Made by a program: the position numbers and the translations under genes. 48,468 bases of DNA. It comes from Glycomyces dulcitolivorans (GTDB lineage: Bacteria; Actinomycetota; Actinomycetes; Mycobacteriales; Micromonosporaceae). The DNA is taken from assembly GCF_003265355.1 (NCBI RefSeq), contig NZ_QFRW01000086.1, forward strand, positions 10,741 to 59,208, in the 5' to 3' direction. Positions 23,853 through 31,730 of the stretch are shown in pieces. Positions within the stretch are counted from its first letter, which is position 1; every line of letters starts with the position of its first letter. Under the pieces are notes generated by a model. It saw only the letters and a program-made list of their open reading frames with translations. It was not told the origin of the DNA and searched no databases.

Positions 23853-25799
23853 TCACACCGCGACTCGCCATGTGTCCCTTCCGGCGGCCTTCGCGGCGTA
23901 GAGGGCCTCGTCGGCGGCGGCGACGACGTCGTTGGCGGTGTCGGCGTGCTCGCCGAGGACGGCCACGCCGATCGAGACGGTCACGCGCAGTTCGCGACCG
24001 CCGGAGGCGTCGTTCACTTTGAACGGTCGGGCGGCGACGGAGCGGCCGAGGCGCTCGGCGACCGCGGAGGCCCCGGCGGCGTCGGTCTCGGGCAGCAGCA
24101 CCATGAACTCCTCGCCGCCGTGGCGGAACGCGAGGTCGACTTCGCGGATCTGGCCGGTGATGCGGCGCGCGAGCTCGATGAGGACCTGGTCGCCGACGGG
24201 GTGCCCGTAGGTGTCGTTCACGGACTTGAACCGGTCGAGGTCGATCGCGAGGAGCGCCGAGGGCCGCTGGTAGCGGCGGGACCGCTCGGCCTCGCGGCGC
24301 AGCGAGGTCTGCATGAACCGGTAGTTCCACAGGCCCGTGAGCGGGTCGGTGAGGCTCAGTCGCTGGGCCTGGCGGTGCAGGAGGACGTTCTCGACGGCGA
24401 CGGCGGCCTGCCCGGCGAAGGTGCGGAGCGTGTCGACGTCGCCGGGTTCGAAGTCGTCGTCGGCGATGCGGTTGTAGAGGACGAGGACGCCGAGGACCCC
24501 GGACTCGGTGCGGGGGGCCTCGCCGTCGTCGGCCTCGGCGGGGGCGCGGCCCTCGAAGGGGACGGCGACGATGGTGCGCGCGTCGGGTTCGGTGTCGGCG
24601 CGGCGGCGGCCGTCGAAGACGCCGTCGACGATGCGGCCGTGCGCGGGCTCGCCGCTGGCGGCGATGGAGCCGACGATGCCTTCGCCGAGGCGGATGGTCG
24701 CGGGCTGGCCGACGCCGAGGTCGCCTTCGCCGGCCCGTTGGCGCAGCTGGTCGGCGTCGTCCACGTCGACGAGCATGATGACGCCCGCTTCGGCGCCGGC
24801 GGTGACCATCGCGGTGTCGAGGATGACCTCCAGAATGCGGTCGAGGTCGAGGGTCGCGGTGAGGGTCTGGCCGAGGCGGCCGAGCTGGCCGCGCATCTGG
24901 TCGCGGGAGGCGGTCAGGGCGTTGACGTACGCCTGGGTCTGGGCGGTCATGCGGTTGAACGCGAGCGCGAGGTGGGCGACCTCGTCGCGGCCGTGGACGG
25001 GCACGCGCACGTTCAGGTCGCCTTCGGAGACGCGCTCGGCGGCGGCGGAGAGCTCGTGGAGGGGCCGGGTCGTGGAGCGGGCGAGCCAGGCGGCGAGGCC
25101 CATCGCGCAGAGCGCGGAGACGAGGACCATCGCGGCGAGCGTCCAGTACATGGGGGTGACGTTGGTGGCGACGGTGCCGATGTTCAGCGGCAGGAACGCG
25201 TCGGTGGCGTCCCAGCGGCCCGCGTTCACGTCGCCGACGCGCAGCTGGTCGGCGCGGCCGTCGAGGAGGACCAGGTCGGCGTCGGCGACGTTCGCGATCC
25301 GGTCGAGGAAGCCGCGGTCGACGATGCGGAACGCGGAGAAGACGGAGGTGGTGCCGTCGGCGTTCTGGACTTCGGCTTGGGCGCCGAGGGCGACGATCGG
25401 GCCCGCGCCGGCGTAGGCTGCGGCCTCGCCGCAGTCGACCCAGGCGCCGTCGGGCGCCTCGGAGCCGACGTCGGGGCTCGCGGTGTTCCCGGCGTCCTGG
25501 AGGCCGGTGAAGACGACCCCGTCGACGACCTTGCGGTCGACGACCAGCTGGGCCATCTCCAGCGCGTCGGCGCTGCCGCCGCTACTGTGGCTGAGTGCCA
25601 CCACGGCGGCCGACGCCTGGATGCGCTCGCAGATGGTGCCGAGGGTCGAGTCGACCGTGGTCACCGCGGAGCTCGCCAGCGCCTCCCCGCGGGAGTCCGC
25701 CAGGTGGGACATGACGGCAGCGACGAAGACGGCCCCCACCAGGACCGGCCCGAGCACGACGACGAGGAACGCCGTGGTGAGCCGTGAGCGCAGCGACAC
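23853..25799 (-). CDS. Membrane diguanylate cyclase with HAMP, GAF and GGDEF domains
   Basis: The 648-aa sensor has TM1 about 10-30, an extracytoplasmic sensor 31-217, TM2 about 218-240, HAMP 241-295 (RPLHELSAAAERVSEGDLNVRVP), GAF about 305-475 and GGDEF 482-645. The active-site motif is GGEEF (561-565), an accepted active variant, and a product-inhibition I-site RxxD is present at 552-555 (REVD). It probably makes c-di-GMP. Start GTG 25799 has GAGGGGG upstream; the 22 codons above it are AT-ending, unlike the gene, and are not included. The gene interrupts the galU/5-FTCL neighbourhood known from mycobacteria. Confidence 0.92.
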   Translation of the reverse strand: MSLRSRLTTAFLVVVLGPVLVGAVFVAAVMSHLADSRGEALASSAVTTVDSTLGTICERIQASAAVVALSHSSGGSADALEMAQLVVDRKVVDGVVFTGLQDAGNTASPDVGSEAPDGAWVDCGEAAAYAGAGPIVALGAQAEVQNADGTTSVFSAFRIVDRGFLDRIANVADADLVLLDGRADQLRVGDVNAGRWDATDAFLPLNIGTVATNVTPMYWTLAAMVLVSALCAMGLAAWLARSTTRPLHELSAAAERVSEGDLNVRVPVHGRDEVAHLALAFNRMTAQTQAYVNALTASRDQMRGQLGRLGQTLTATLDLDRILEVILDTAMVTAGAEAGVIMLVDVDDADQLRQRAGEGDLGVGQPATIRLGEGIVGSIAASGEPAHGRIVDGVFDGRRRADTEPDARTIVAVPFEGRAPAEADDGEAPRTESGVLGVLVLYNRIADDDFEPGDVDTLRTFAGQAAVAVENVLLHRQAQRLSLTDPLTGLWNYRFMQTSLRREAERSRRYQRPSALLAIDLDRFKSVNDTYGHPVGDQVLIELARRITGQIREVDLAFRHGGEEFMVLLPETDAAGASAVAERLGRSVAARPFKVNDASGGRELRVTVSIGVAVLGEHADTANDVVAAADEALYAAKAAGRDTWRVAV

Positions 25800-25957
25800 C
25801 GAAGCCCCCTCAAGTTCACTCCCTAGAAGACTACCTAGAGCTACCGATCGGACACGACAAGGCATGTGGTTTTCCGGCAGTCTGGCCGAACGGTTGACCG
25901 TAATCGCCCGTTCGGGGGAATCCTTCCAGGTGGGGGTTGACAGCGAAGGGATTTGCC

Positions 25958-26512
25958 ATGCATGAAACGAAGCGTACGGCGCGTCGCGCGCTCCTCGGCG
26001 CGCGCACCGCGATGCCGGGGCCGGCCCGCGCAGCCGCCGACGCGGCGACGTGGAAGGCGTTGCGGGACTTCCTGATCGAGACCGTGGACGAGGGCGCGAC
26101 GGTGGCGGCGTACCGGCCGTTCGGGTCCGAGCCGGGCGCGGCGCTCGATCCTGAACTGCCCGAACGGCTCGCGATGGTCTACGACGTGCTGCTGCCGGTG
26201 CTGCTGCCGGACGATGACCTGGCCTGGGAGCGGATCGGCGGCGACGTGACGGGGCGCGAGCAGGGCGGTCCGGCGCGCGTCGAGGACGCGGCGGCGGTCG
26301 TCGTCCCCGGCCTCGCCGTCTCGCATGGTGGGATGCGGTTGGGTCGGGGCGGCGGGTCGTACGACCGGGCGCTGGCGCGGGTCGGGCCGGGGGTGCCGGT
26401 GGTGGCGCTCCTGCGGGACGGCGAGTTCGGGGTCGAGGTCCCGGCCGAGCCGCACGACCGGGCGGTGACGGGCGTGATCACGCCGGCGGGTGGCTTCACG
26501 TCGTTGAGGTAG
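25958..26512 (+). CDS. 5-formyltetrahydrofolate cyclo-ligase
   Basis: The 184-aa enzyme converts 5-formyl-THF with ATP to 5,10-methenyl-THF. Seen: an N-terminal basic helix (KRTARRALLGAR), the FGSEPG loop, VVVPGLAVSHGGMRLGRGGGSYDRAL (the phosphate/substrate loop GRGGGSYDR) and the C-terminal EPHDRAVTGVITPAGG. ATG 25958 is chosen because AAGGGA lies 7 nt upstream; TTG 25937 in the same frame is less likely. An inverted repeat CGAACGG/CCGTTCG (25887-25914) lies in the promoter gap shared with the divergent GGDEF gene. The FmdB-type gene follows after 121 nt with its own promoter. Confidence 0.9.
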   Translation: MHETKRTARRALLGARTAMPGPARAAADAATWKALRDFLIETVDEGATVAAYRPFGSEPGAALDPELPERLAMVYDVLLPVLLPDDDLAWERIGGDVTGREQGGPARVEDAAAVVVPGLAVSHGGMRLGRGGGSYDRALARVGPGVPVVALLRDGEFGVEVPAEPHDRAVTGVITPAGGFTSLR

Positions 26513-26567
26513 CCCAGTGCTGCGATGAGGATCTCGTGGCTCACAGCTCACCTCCGGGCTGGATGGA

Positions 26568-26596
26568 ATTAGCAGTCGCCTGCGTTGACTGCTAAT
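26568..26596. promoter_or_regulatory. CIRCE-like palindrome upstream of the FmdB-type gene
   Basis: ATTAGCAGTC, 9-nt spacer, GACTGCTAAT: a perfect 10-bp inverted repeat with the CIRCE spacing. It differs from the CIRCE consensus by one symmetric change per half (CAGTC/GACTG instead of CACTC/GAGTG). It overlaps a -10-like TAATGT (26593-26598). It could be a HrcA site variant or the operator of another stress regulator. Confidence 0.7.
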
Positions 26597-26633
26597 GTCG
26601 ATCGGGTCCCGTGTCAAGTCCTGGAGGTTGGAC

Positions 26634-26948
26634 GTGCCTGTCTACGAATACCGCTGCAAGGAGTGCGGTTACGAGTTCGACAAACACCAGTCGTTCTCCG
26701 AAGCGCGGTTGACGGACTGCCCGAGCTGCGAGGCCAAGGGCGCGCTGCGCAAGGTCTTCGGGAACGTCGGCGTCACCTTCAAGGGCAGCGGGTTCTACCG
26801 CACCGACTCCCGCTCGACCGACTCGTCGTCGCTGAGCTCGAACGGGTCGAAGAACGGCGCGAAGAAGACCGAGTCGAAGTCGGACTCCGCGCCCGCCAAG
26901 AGCGAGTCGAAGCCCGCGAAGAAGTCGGACTCCGCGAAGGCCGCGTAG
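26634..26948 (+). CDS. FmdB-family zinc-ribbon protein (Ruc-like)
   Basis: The 104-aa protein has an N-terminal FmdB zinc ribbon: VYEYRCKECGYEF and DCPSCEAKG supply four Cys. The C-terminal half is low-complexity Ser/Lys/Ala-rich and surely disordered. The M. tuberculosis homologue in this position (Rv0991c/Ruc) is reported to be a redox-switched chaperone that works with Hsp70, and the architecture fits. GTG 26634 has GGAGG upstream; an earlier in-frame ATG (26595) would lie in the palindrome. The CIRCE-like repeat in its promoter fits a protein-stress role. A terminator follows. Confidence 0.85.
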   Translation: MPVYEYRCKECGYEFDKHQSFSEARLTDCPSCEAKGALRKVFGNVGVTFKGSGFYRTDSRSTDSSSLSSNGSKNGAKKTESKSDSAPAKSESKPAKKSDSAKAA

Positions 26949-26965
26949 AGCCACGAAAGTTTCCA

Positions 26966-26995
26966 GCCGGTGCCCGGTCTCGGGCGCCGGCTTTT
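26966..26995. terminator. Rho-independent terminator of the FmdB-type gene
   Basis: Stem of 11 bp (26966-26976 with 26981-26991, one G-U pair, loop GTCT) followed by TTTT. It lies between convergent genes and may also serve nuoH on the minus strand. Confidence 0.8.
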
Positions 26996-27002
26996 CCACG
27001 TC

Positions 27003-27956
27003 CTAGAGCGCGAGGGCGACCGCGGTGGTGAGGACGAGCTGCGCGAGGGCGATCGGGACGAGGGCCTTCCAGCACAGGGCCTGGATCTGGTCGACGCGCA
27101 GGCGGGGCCAGGCGACGCGGAGCCAGATGACGACCGCGGCGAGCGCGCCGGTCTTCAGGAGCGTCCACAGCCAGCCGAGGGACTCGGGGCCGGGGCCGCG
27201 CCAGCCGCCGAGGAACAGGACCGTGGTGAGCGCGGCGACGACGACGATGCCGACGTACTCGGCGAGGAGCAGCAGCGCGAAGCGGAGCCCGGCGTACTCG
27301 GTGAGGTAGCCGAAGACGAGTTCGGAGTCGGCGACGGGCGCGTCGAACGGGGGCCGGCGGATCTCGGCGAGCCCGGCGGTGAAGAACACGAGCGCCGCGG
27401 GGGCCTGCCACAGGAGCCACCAGGGGTTCCAGGCCTCGACGATCGTGGGGAGGCTCAGGGTCCCGGCGGCGACGGCGACCGAGGCGGCGGCGAGGACGAG
27501 CGGGAGCTCGTAGGCCATGAGCTGGGCGGCGCCGCGCAGGGCGCCGACGAGCGTGTACTTGTTCGCGGAGGACCAGCCGGCCATGAGGACCGCGAGGACG
27601 CCGACGCCGACGAGCGCGACGACCACGAACAGGCCCATGTCGAGCGCGGAGCCGACGAGGTCGCCGGGGCCGAGCGGGATGAACAGCAGGACCAGGAGGT
27701 AAGGCAGGAGCGCGACGGCGGGCGCGAGCTTGAAGACGGGCTTGTCGGCCGCGTCGGGGACGAGGTCCTCCTTCTGCGCGAACTTGACGCCGTCGGCGAT
27801 GAGCTGGGCCCAGCCGTGGAAGCCCCCGGCGTGCATCGGGCCCAGGCGGCCCTGCATGTGGGCCATGAGCTTGTGCTCGGTCTGGCCGACGACCAAGGGC
27901 AGCACCAGGAACGCGGCGAGGACGGCGGCGACTTTGACGATGAGGTCAAGCAGCAT
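27003..27956 (-). CDS. nuoH: Complex I subunit NuoH paralogue (nuoABCH mini-cluster)
   Basis: The 317-aa membrane protein has eight hydrophobic segments. Family motifs are EHKLMAHMQGRLGPMHAGG (loop after TM1, lining the quinone site), DGVKFAQKED, and AEIRRPPFDAPVADSELVFGYLTEYAGLRFALLLLAEY. It is much shorter than the second NuoH in this window (434 aa), which has extra C-terminal sequence. ATG 27956 overlaps the nuoC end by 11 nt. The neighbours are only nuoA, B and C, so it can act only with subunits from the main operon or as part of a non-canonical complex. Confidence 0.93.
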   Translation of the reverse strand: MLLDLIVKVAAVLAAFLVLPLVVGQTEHKLMAHMQGRLGPMHAGGFHGWAQLIADGVKFAQKEDLVPDAADKPVFKLAPAVALLPYLLVLLFIPLGPGDLVGSALDMGLFVVVALVGVGVLAVLMAGWSSANKYTLVGALRGAAQLMAYELPLVLAAASVAVAAGTLSLPTIVEAWNPWWLLWQAPAALVFFTAGLAEIRRPPFDAPVADSELVFGYLTEYAGLRFALLLLAEYVGIVVVAALTTVLFLGGWRGPGPESLGWLWTLLKTGALAAVVIWLRVAWPRLRVDQIQALCWKALVPIALAQLVLTTAVALAL

Positions 27957-28488
27957 CGTCGATCCAGTCCTCGGGGACGCCGGGCGGGCGTTTCGGGGCG
28001 CGTTTGCGGACCGTGCCGTGCCCCTCGCCGGGCTCTTTCGCGCCGGGCCAGGGCTTGACGACGCGGGAGGCGAGGACGAAGTCCTTGCGGAGCGGGTGGC
28101 CCTCGAACTCGGGGGCGAGGAGGAGCGGCTTGAGCCCGGGGTGGCCGGGGAAGTCGACGCCGAACATCTCGTGGGTCTCGCGCTCGTGCCAGTCGGCGCC
28201 GGGGTAGAGGTCGGTGACGGAGTCGACCGAGGCGTCGGCGAGGAGGGTCCGCAGGAGGACGCCGCGGCGACCGGCCACGGACCAGAGGTGGGCGACGATC
28301 CGGAACCCTTCGGGGCCTTCGTCGACGGCGGAGAGCCAGTCGAAGAAGTCGCAGCCGAGGACGTCGCGGCAGGTGCGCACGGCGCGGTGCCAGTACTGCG
28401 GGTCGATGTCGACGACGGCGCGGGCGCCGTCGGTGCCGGACTCCTCGACGACGAGGGCGGCGCGGACCTGCTCGTCCCAGCCGGTCAC
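27946..28488 (-). CDS. nuoC: Complex I subunit NuoC paralogue
   Basis: The 180-aa NuoC (30-kDa subunit) has the signature [25 protein letters not shown] and a polar C-terminal extension ([14 protein letters not shown]). It is a hydrophilic Q-module protein. The GTG start 28488 overlaps the nuoB stop (GTGA). NuoD, its usual partner and the next gene in complete operons, is absent here; nuoH follows directly. Confidence 0.93.
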   Translation of the reverse strand: MTGWDEQVRAALVVEESGTDGARAVVDIDPQYWHRAVRTCRDVLGCDFFDWLSAVDEGPEGFRIVAHLWSVAGRRGVLLRTLLADASVDSVTDLYPGADWHERETHEMFGVDFPGHPGLKPLLLAPEFEGHPLRKDFVLASRVVKPWPGAKEPGEGHGTVRKRAPKRPPGVPEDWIDDAA

Positions 28489-29042
28489 TCGGGCCTCCGC
28501 AGGAGGGGGCGCAGGCTCGGCTTCCGCTGTGCTACCGATGGTTCGGCTCGCAAGCTTCGCCGAAGCGGCTCAGCGGCGATCTGCTTCTGGAGCTCGCCGA
28601 TGCCGTGCAGGAGCGCCTCGGGGCGGGGCGGGCAGCCGGGGACGTACACGTCGACCGGGATGATCTGGTCGACGCCCTTGGTGACGCAGTAGGAGTCCCA
28701 GTAGGGGCCGCCGGAGTTCGAGCACGCGCCGAAGGAGATGACGTACTTCGGTTCGGGCATCTGGTCGTAGAGGCGCTTGATCGCGGGCGCCATCTTGTCG
28801 GTGACCGTGCCGGAGACGACCATGAGGTCGGCCTGGCGCGGGGAGTGCGCGAACGGGATGACCCCCAGGCGCATGAAGTCGTGGCGGCTCATCGACGCGG
28901 CGATGAACTCGATCGCGCAGCACGCGAGCCCGAAGTTGAAGACCCACAGGGAGTACCGGCGGCCCCAGTTGAGGACGAACCGGATCGGTTCCCCGACGAT
29001 CCCGGCCCCTTCACCGGGTTTCGACGGGAACGGGAGCTTCAC
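28485..29042 (-). CDS. nuoB: Complex I subunit NuoB paralogue (cluster N2)
   Basis: The 185-aa protein carries the N2 [4Fe-4S] ligands: tandem Cys in [10 protein letters not shown], Cys in [12 protein letters not shown] and Cys in [11 protein letters not shown]. It would be the last electron carrier before quinone. GTG 29042 overlaps the nuoA TGA (GTGA); a GTG 6 nt earlier is also possible. The C-terminal 25 residues are Arg/Pro-rich and variable. Intact ligands suggest a functional paralogue, not a decaying copy. Confidence 0.93.
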   Translation of the reverse strand: MKLPFPSKPGEGAGIVGEPIRFVLNWGRRYSLWVFNFGLACCAIEFIAASMSRHDFMRLGVIPFAHSPRQADLMVVSGTVTDKMAPAIKRLYDQMPEPKYVISFGACSNSGGPYWDSYCVTKGVDQIIPVDVYVPGCPPRPEALLHGIGELQKQIAAEPLRRSLRAEPSVAQRKPSLRPLLRRPE

Positions 29043-29422
29043 CGCCACCGCAGGACCCCCTTCCGCCAGGCGTAGGCCAGGCCGAGCGCGAGGACGCCGA
29101 CGAACAGGCCCATCTCGACCGCGGCGGCCGTCCCGAAGGCCCGGAATACCGCGGCCCACGGGAACAGGAACACGGCCTCGACCGCGAAGAGCACGAACAG
29201 GAACGCGTACACGTAGAAGCGGATGTGGACCTGGGCCCAGTCGCCGCCGACCGGATCCACGCCGCATTCGTACGTGGAGCCCTTGGCCTCGGACGGCGCG
29301 CTGGGGCGCAGCACCGCGTTGGCCGCCATCGCCGCCGCCACGAACGCGAAGCCGGCGAGCAGCAGCACCCCGAACACCGCGTACTCCGAGAGCATCGTGT
29401 CGCCGAGGCGGGAGGTGTCCAT
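29039..29422 (-). CDS. nuoA: Complex I subunit NuoA paralogue
   Basis: The 127-aa protein has three TM helices and the NuoA loop [16 protein letters not shown] with its conserved Cys, then [22 protein letters not shown] with conserved acidic residues. It is the first gene of the nuoA-B-C-H unit. The ATG 29422 is preceded by TAGGGT and 6 nt, a leaderless layout. Confidence 0.94.
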   Translation of the reverse strand: MDTSRLGDTMLSEYAVFGVLLLAGFAFVAAAMAANAVLRPSAPSEAKGSTYECGVDPVGGDWAQVHIRFYVYAFLFVLFAVEAVFLFPWAAVFRAFGTAAAVEMGLFVGVLALGLAYAWRKGVLRWR

Positions 29423-29887
29423 ATCGACACCCTAATGCCGCAATGGGGTGTCGCGATACCCGTGCGCGCCGGTTTCCCCAAGGAACAGTCGCGAGGAACC
29501 GCGCACGGGAAGCACGGCGCGGGACGGTGAGCGGTTGTCGCGGATCTCCGCCGCGCGGGTCGCAACCGAGCGGCACTCACACACGTGTTGGACCTGTACA
29601 CCGCCGAAAGAAGCTGACACTTTGGAGGGGGGTCACCGCCCGTGACCGCTGCCAGCGCACCGCCGCTCCGCGTCGACACCGCGGTCGAGGCCGAATTCGC
29701 CCTGGTCGTCGGACGCTGGGCGGACAATGGTGTTCGGGGACCCCGTGTTCGGGTCGCTGACAGTATTGTCGACATGGCGACCCCCCCTCGTGTCTCCGGC
29801 TACGCGAAAGCGACAATGGTTGCCGCCGGGCACGAGTACCAGGGCCCGATGAATGCCCTAATTTCCCCTACCTGCGCAGGAGCGGAT
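29423..29887. other. 465-nt divergent gap between nuoA and the sigma factor gene
   Basis: No convincing gene. It holds a direct repeat GTGTTCGGG (29730-29738 and 29745-29753) flanking a GGGGACCCC palindrome, an inverted GACA-GTAT-TGTC (29759-29770), and two copies of GACAATGGT (29723-29731, 29812-29820). A TATTGT (29764-29769) could be the sigma-gene -10. A GTG at 29642 with GGAGGGGGG upstream opens the sigma frame 82 codons early, so an N-terminally extended form cannot be ruled out. Confidence 0.5.
29429..29434 (-). promoter_or_regulatory. -10 element for a leaderless nuoA transcript
   Basis: Minus strand TAGGGT, then GTCGAT, then ATG 29422. Confidence 0.6.
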
Positions 29888-30508
29888 GTGCGAACGGAGG
29901 CGGAGTTCACCGACCTCTACGAGAGCCACTTCTCGGAGCTCGCCGCTCAGGTGTGCGCTTATCTCGGCGACGCCACCGAGGCGCAGGACCTCGTCCAGGA
30001 GGCGTTCCTGCGCGCCTGGCAGCGCTGGGACAAGGTCGGCGGGTACGAGGAGCCGGTCGCGTGGGTCCGCCGCGTCGCGTGGAACCTCGCCACGAGCCGC
30101 CACCGCCGCAACCAGGTGGCGCGCAAGTTCCTCCAGAAGTCGCAGGCCCCCGAGTCCGCGCCCGCCGCGAGCCCCGACCACGTCGCGCTCGTCGCCGCGC
30201 TCAAGCAGGTCCCGGCGAAGCGCCGCCAGGCGCTCGTCATGCACTACATGGCGGACATGACGATCAGCGCGATCGCGAAGGAGACCGGCGCCCGCGAGGG
30301 CACCGTGAAGTCCTGGCTGCACCGCGGGCGCAAGGAGCTCGCCGCGCTGCTCGCCGACGACGACGACACCACCGCGATCAAGCTCCCCGCGGCCCAGGCC
30401 GCGGACCCCGACACCATGCCCATCCGCATCCGCCGCGGCGTCACCGGCGCCGCCCGCGCCCCCCGCGCCGCCGGCCGCCGAGCTTCCGTGAAGGAGGACC
30501 GTTCATGA
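29888..30508 (+). CDS. ECF sigma factor, SigE-like family
   Basis: The 206-aa sigma-70 protein has region 2 (EFTDLYESHFSELAAQVCAYLGDATEAQDLVQEAFLRAWQRWDKV in parts), a short linker and region 4 (ALKQVPAKRRQALVMHYMADMTISAIAKETGAREGTVKSWLHRGRKEL). It has a positively charged 40-aa C-terminal tail. Start GTG 29888 has AGGAG 5 nt upstream and matches usual family length. It overlaps the following membrane-protein gene as ATGA, the classical sigma/anti-sigma layout. Targets unknown; autoregulation through the repeat-rich gap upstream is plausible. Confidence 0.88.
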   Translation: MRTEAEFTDLYESHFSELAAQVCAYLGDATEAQDLVQEAFLRAWQRWDKVGGYEEPVAWVRRVAWNLATSRHRRNQVARKFLQKSQAPESAPAASPDHVALVAALKQVPAKRRQALVMHYMADMTISAIAKETGAREGTVKSWLHRGRKELAALLADDDDTTAIKLPAAQAADPDTMPIRIRRGVTGAARAPRAAGRRASVKEDRS

Positions 30509-31404
30509 GTTCCGATTTCGATCGCGAGCACGAGACGGTCAAGGCGGCCTTCGAGAGTCTCAAGGCGGAGTCCTCCGCGCACTTCCCGCCCCCGCCGGTC
30601 GACGAGCTGATCATGCGCGGCCCCGCGGCCCTGCGCCGCCGCCGCCTCGTGTCGCTCGCCGCCGTCGTCGGCGCGTGCACCGCCGTCACCGCGGGCGGGT
30701 TCGCCGTCGCCTCGACCCTCGGCCCGCTCAAGGGCGAGCCCGACGCCGCCGAGTCCTCGAACGGCCCCGTCTCGTCCTCTGAGGCCGACGACGGCCCGAC
30801 CGGGTACCCCGGCAGCCCGTCCAGCGACGAGGACGACGACGACACCGCGACCACGTTCACCCCCGCGCCGCCTGCCGACGACATCGAGGCGCTCCTCATC
30901 GAGGGCCCCTTCGAAGGCGAGTGGGCGAAGGACTGCGCGCCGGGTCTCCAGGACGCCGACTTCGAGTCCTGGGAGATCACCGGCGACACCGGCTGGAGCA
31001 TCGCGTTCGCCGCCGAAGGCGACGCGGACGGCGACGGCGAGAACGACACGGTCCTGGCGCTGACCTGCGGCGAGCAGACCGGCGTGGCCGCGTTCGCCGC
31101 CGGCGAGGACGAGGACGGCGAGCCCGTCCTGGCGTCCTTCGGCTGGGTCTGGCAGCCCGACGCCGCCCACGAGCCGACGGCCGTCACCGCGGTCGAGGCC
31201 GGGACGGTGACCCTCGACGGCACCGACACCGCGACCGGCGGCGTGTGGACGGTCAAGTACGCGTGGAACGCCGAGGACAAGGTGTTCGAGCTCGTCGACG
31301 AGGGCGCGACCTCCGAGCCGACCACCGACCCGAGCGAGGACGCCTCGACCCCCGCCGAGACGCCGACCACCGACGGGTCGACGTCCGGCACCACGGGCTC
31401 CTGA
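30505..31404 (+). CDS. Single-pass membrane protein, candidate anti-sigma partner
   Basis: The 299-aa protein has about 47 cytoplasmic residues, one TM helix (48-70, after RRRR) and an acidic extracellular part. The latter starts with a Ser/Asp/Pro-rich linker, then a folded region of about 120-260 (with two Cys) and a Thr/Ser/Pro-rich end. Membrane topology and translational coupling to the sigma gene fit an anti-sigma factor or sensor. The N-terminal part has no HxxxCxxC zinc motif, so it is not a standard ZAS-type anti-sigma. I do not recognise the extracellular domain. Confidence 0.8.
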   Translation: MSSDFDREHETVKAAFESLKAESSAHFPPPPVDELIMRGPAALRRRRLVSLAAVVGACTAVTAGGFAVASTLGPLKGEPDAAESSNGPVSSSEADDGPTGYPGSPSSDEDDDDTATTFTPAPPADDIEALLIEGPFEGEWAKDCAPGLQDADFESWEITGDTGWSIAFAAEGDADGDGENDTVLALTCGEQTGVAAFAAGEDEDGEPVLASFGWVWQPDAAHEPTAVTAVEAGTVTLDGTDTATGGVWTVKYAWNAEDKVFELVDEGATSEPTTDPSEDASTPAETPTTDGSTSGTTGS

Positions 31405-31730
31405 CCGGACCGCGAGAAGGGTCCGGCCGGGCGCTCCGGCGTGTCGCGCCGTCCAGCATCCGGGACGGCGCGAGGATCGGGAACACGGGCCGTGGCAGCC
31501 GAAACCAGAGGTCTGGGTCACTCATTCGGGCCACTGGTCCCATACAGTGAGAGCAAGCGCACCTAGTGGTGTCGCCTACATCGCGCCCGCCGCGCTGGGT
31601 TGGCACCGCCGCGTTCGGCCCGCGTAGCATCGCAAGTAAGACACGGCTGGACCCGCCGAGACGGCGCGGTCGATCCGTCCCGAGACGCCGCAACGACTGC
31701 GCGCCCCAGAACCCGCAAGAGGAGAACTAG
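31405..31730 (+). promoter_or_regulatory. 326-nt gap upstream of korA with promoter candidates
   Basis: Apart from the hairpin at 31444-31473, the gap contains TTGGCA (31600-31605) and TAGCAT (31625-31630) separated by 19 nt, a reasonable korA promoter. A second -10-like TACAGT lies at 31543-31548. The leader from the first would be about 95 nt. No gene is seen. Confidence 0.45.
31444..31473 (+). terminator. Hairpin downstream of the sigma/membrane-protein operon
   Basis: Perfect 11-bp stem (31444-31454 with 31463-31473, loop 8 nt) 40 nt past the stop codon, with no T-tract. Confidence 0.55.

Noticed and set aside
22158-25787. Very long plus-strand open frame (1209 codons) across glp, galU and GGDEF
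   Set aside because: Product of GC-rich antisense codon bias; repetitive Gly/Asp/Val composition, and three well-motifed genes lie opposite.
29642-29887. Separate small gene or fixed N-terminal extension of the sigma factor
   Set aside because: There is a good SD before GTG 29642, but codon bias fades after about 28 codons and the family length fits GTG 29888; left as a note.
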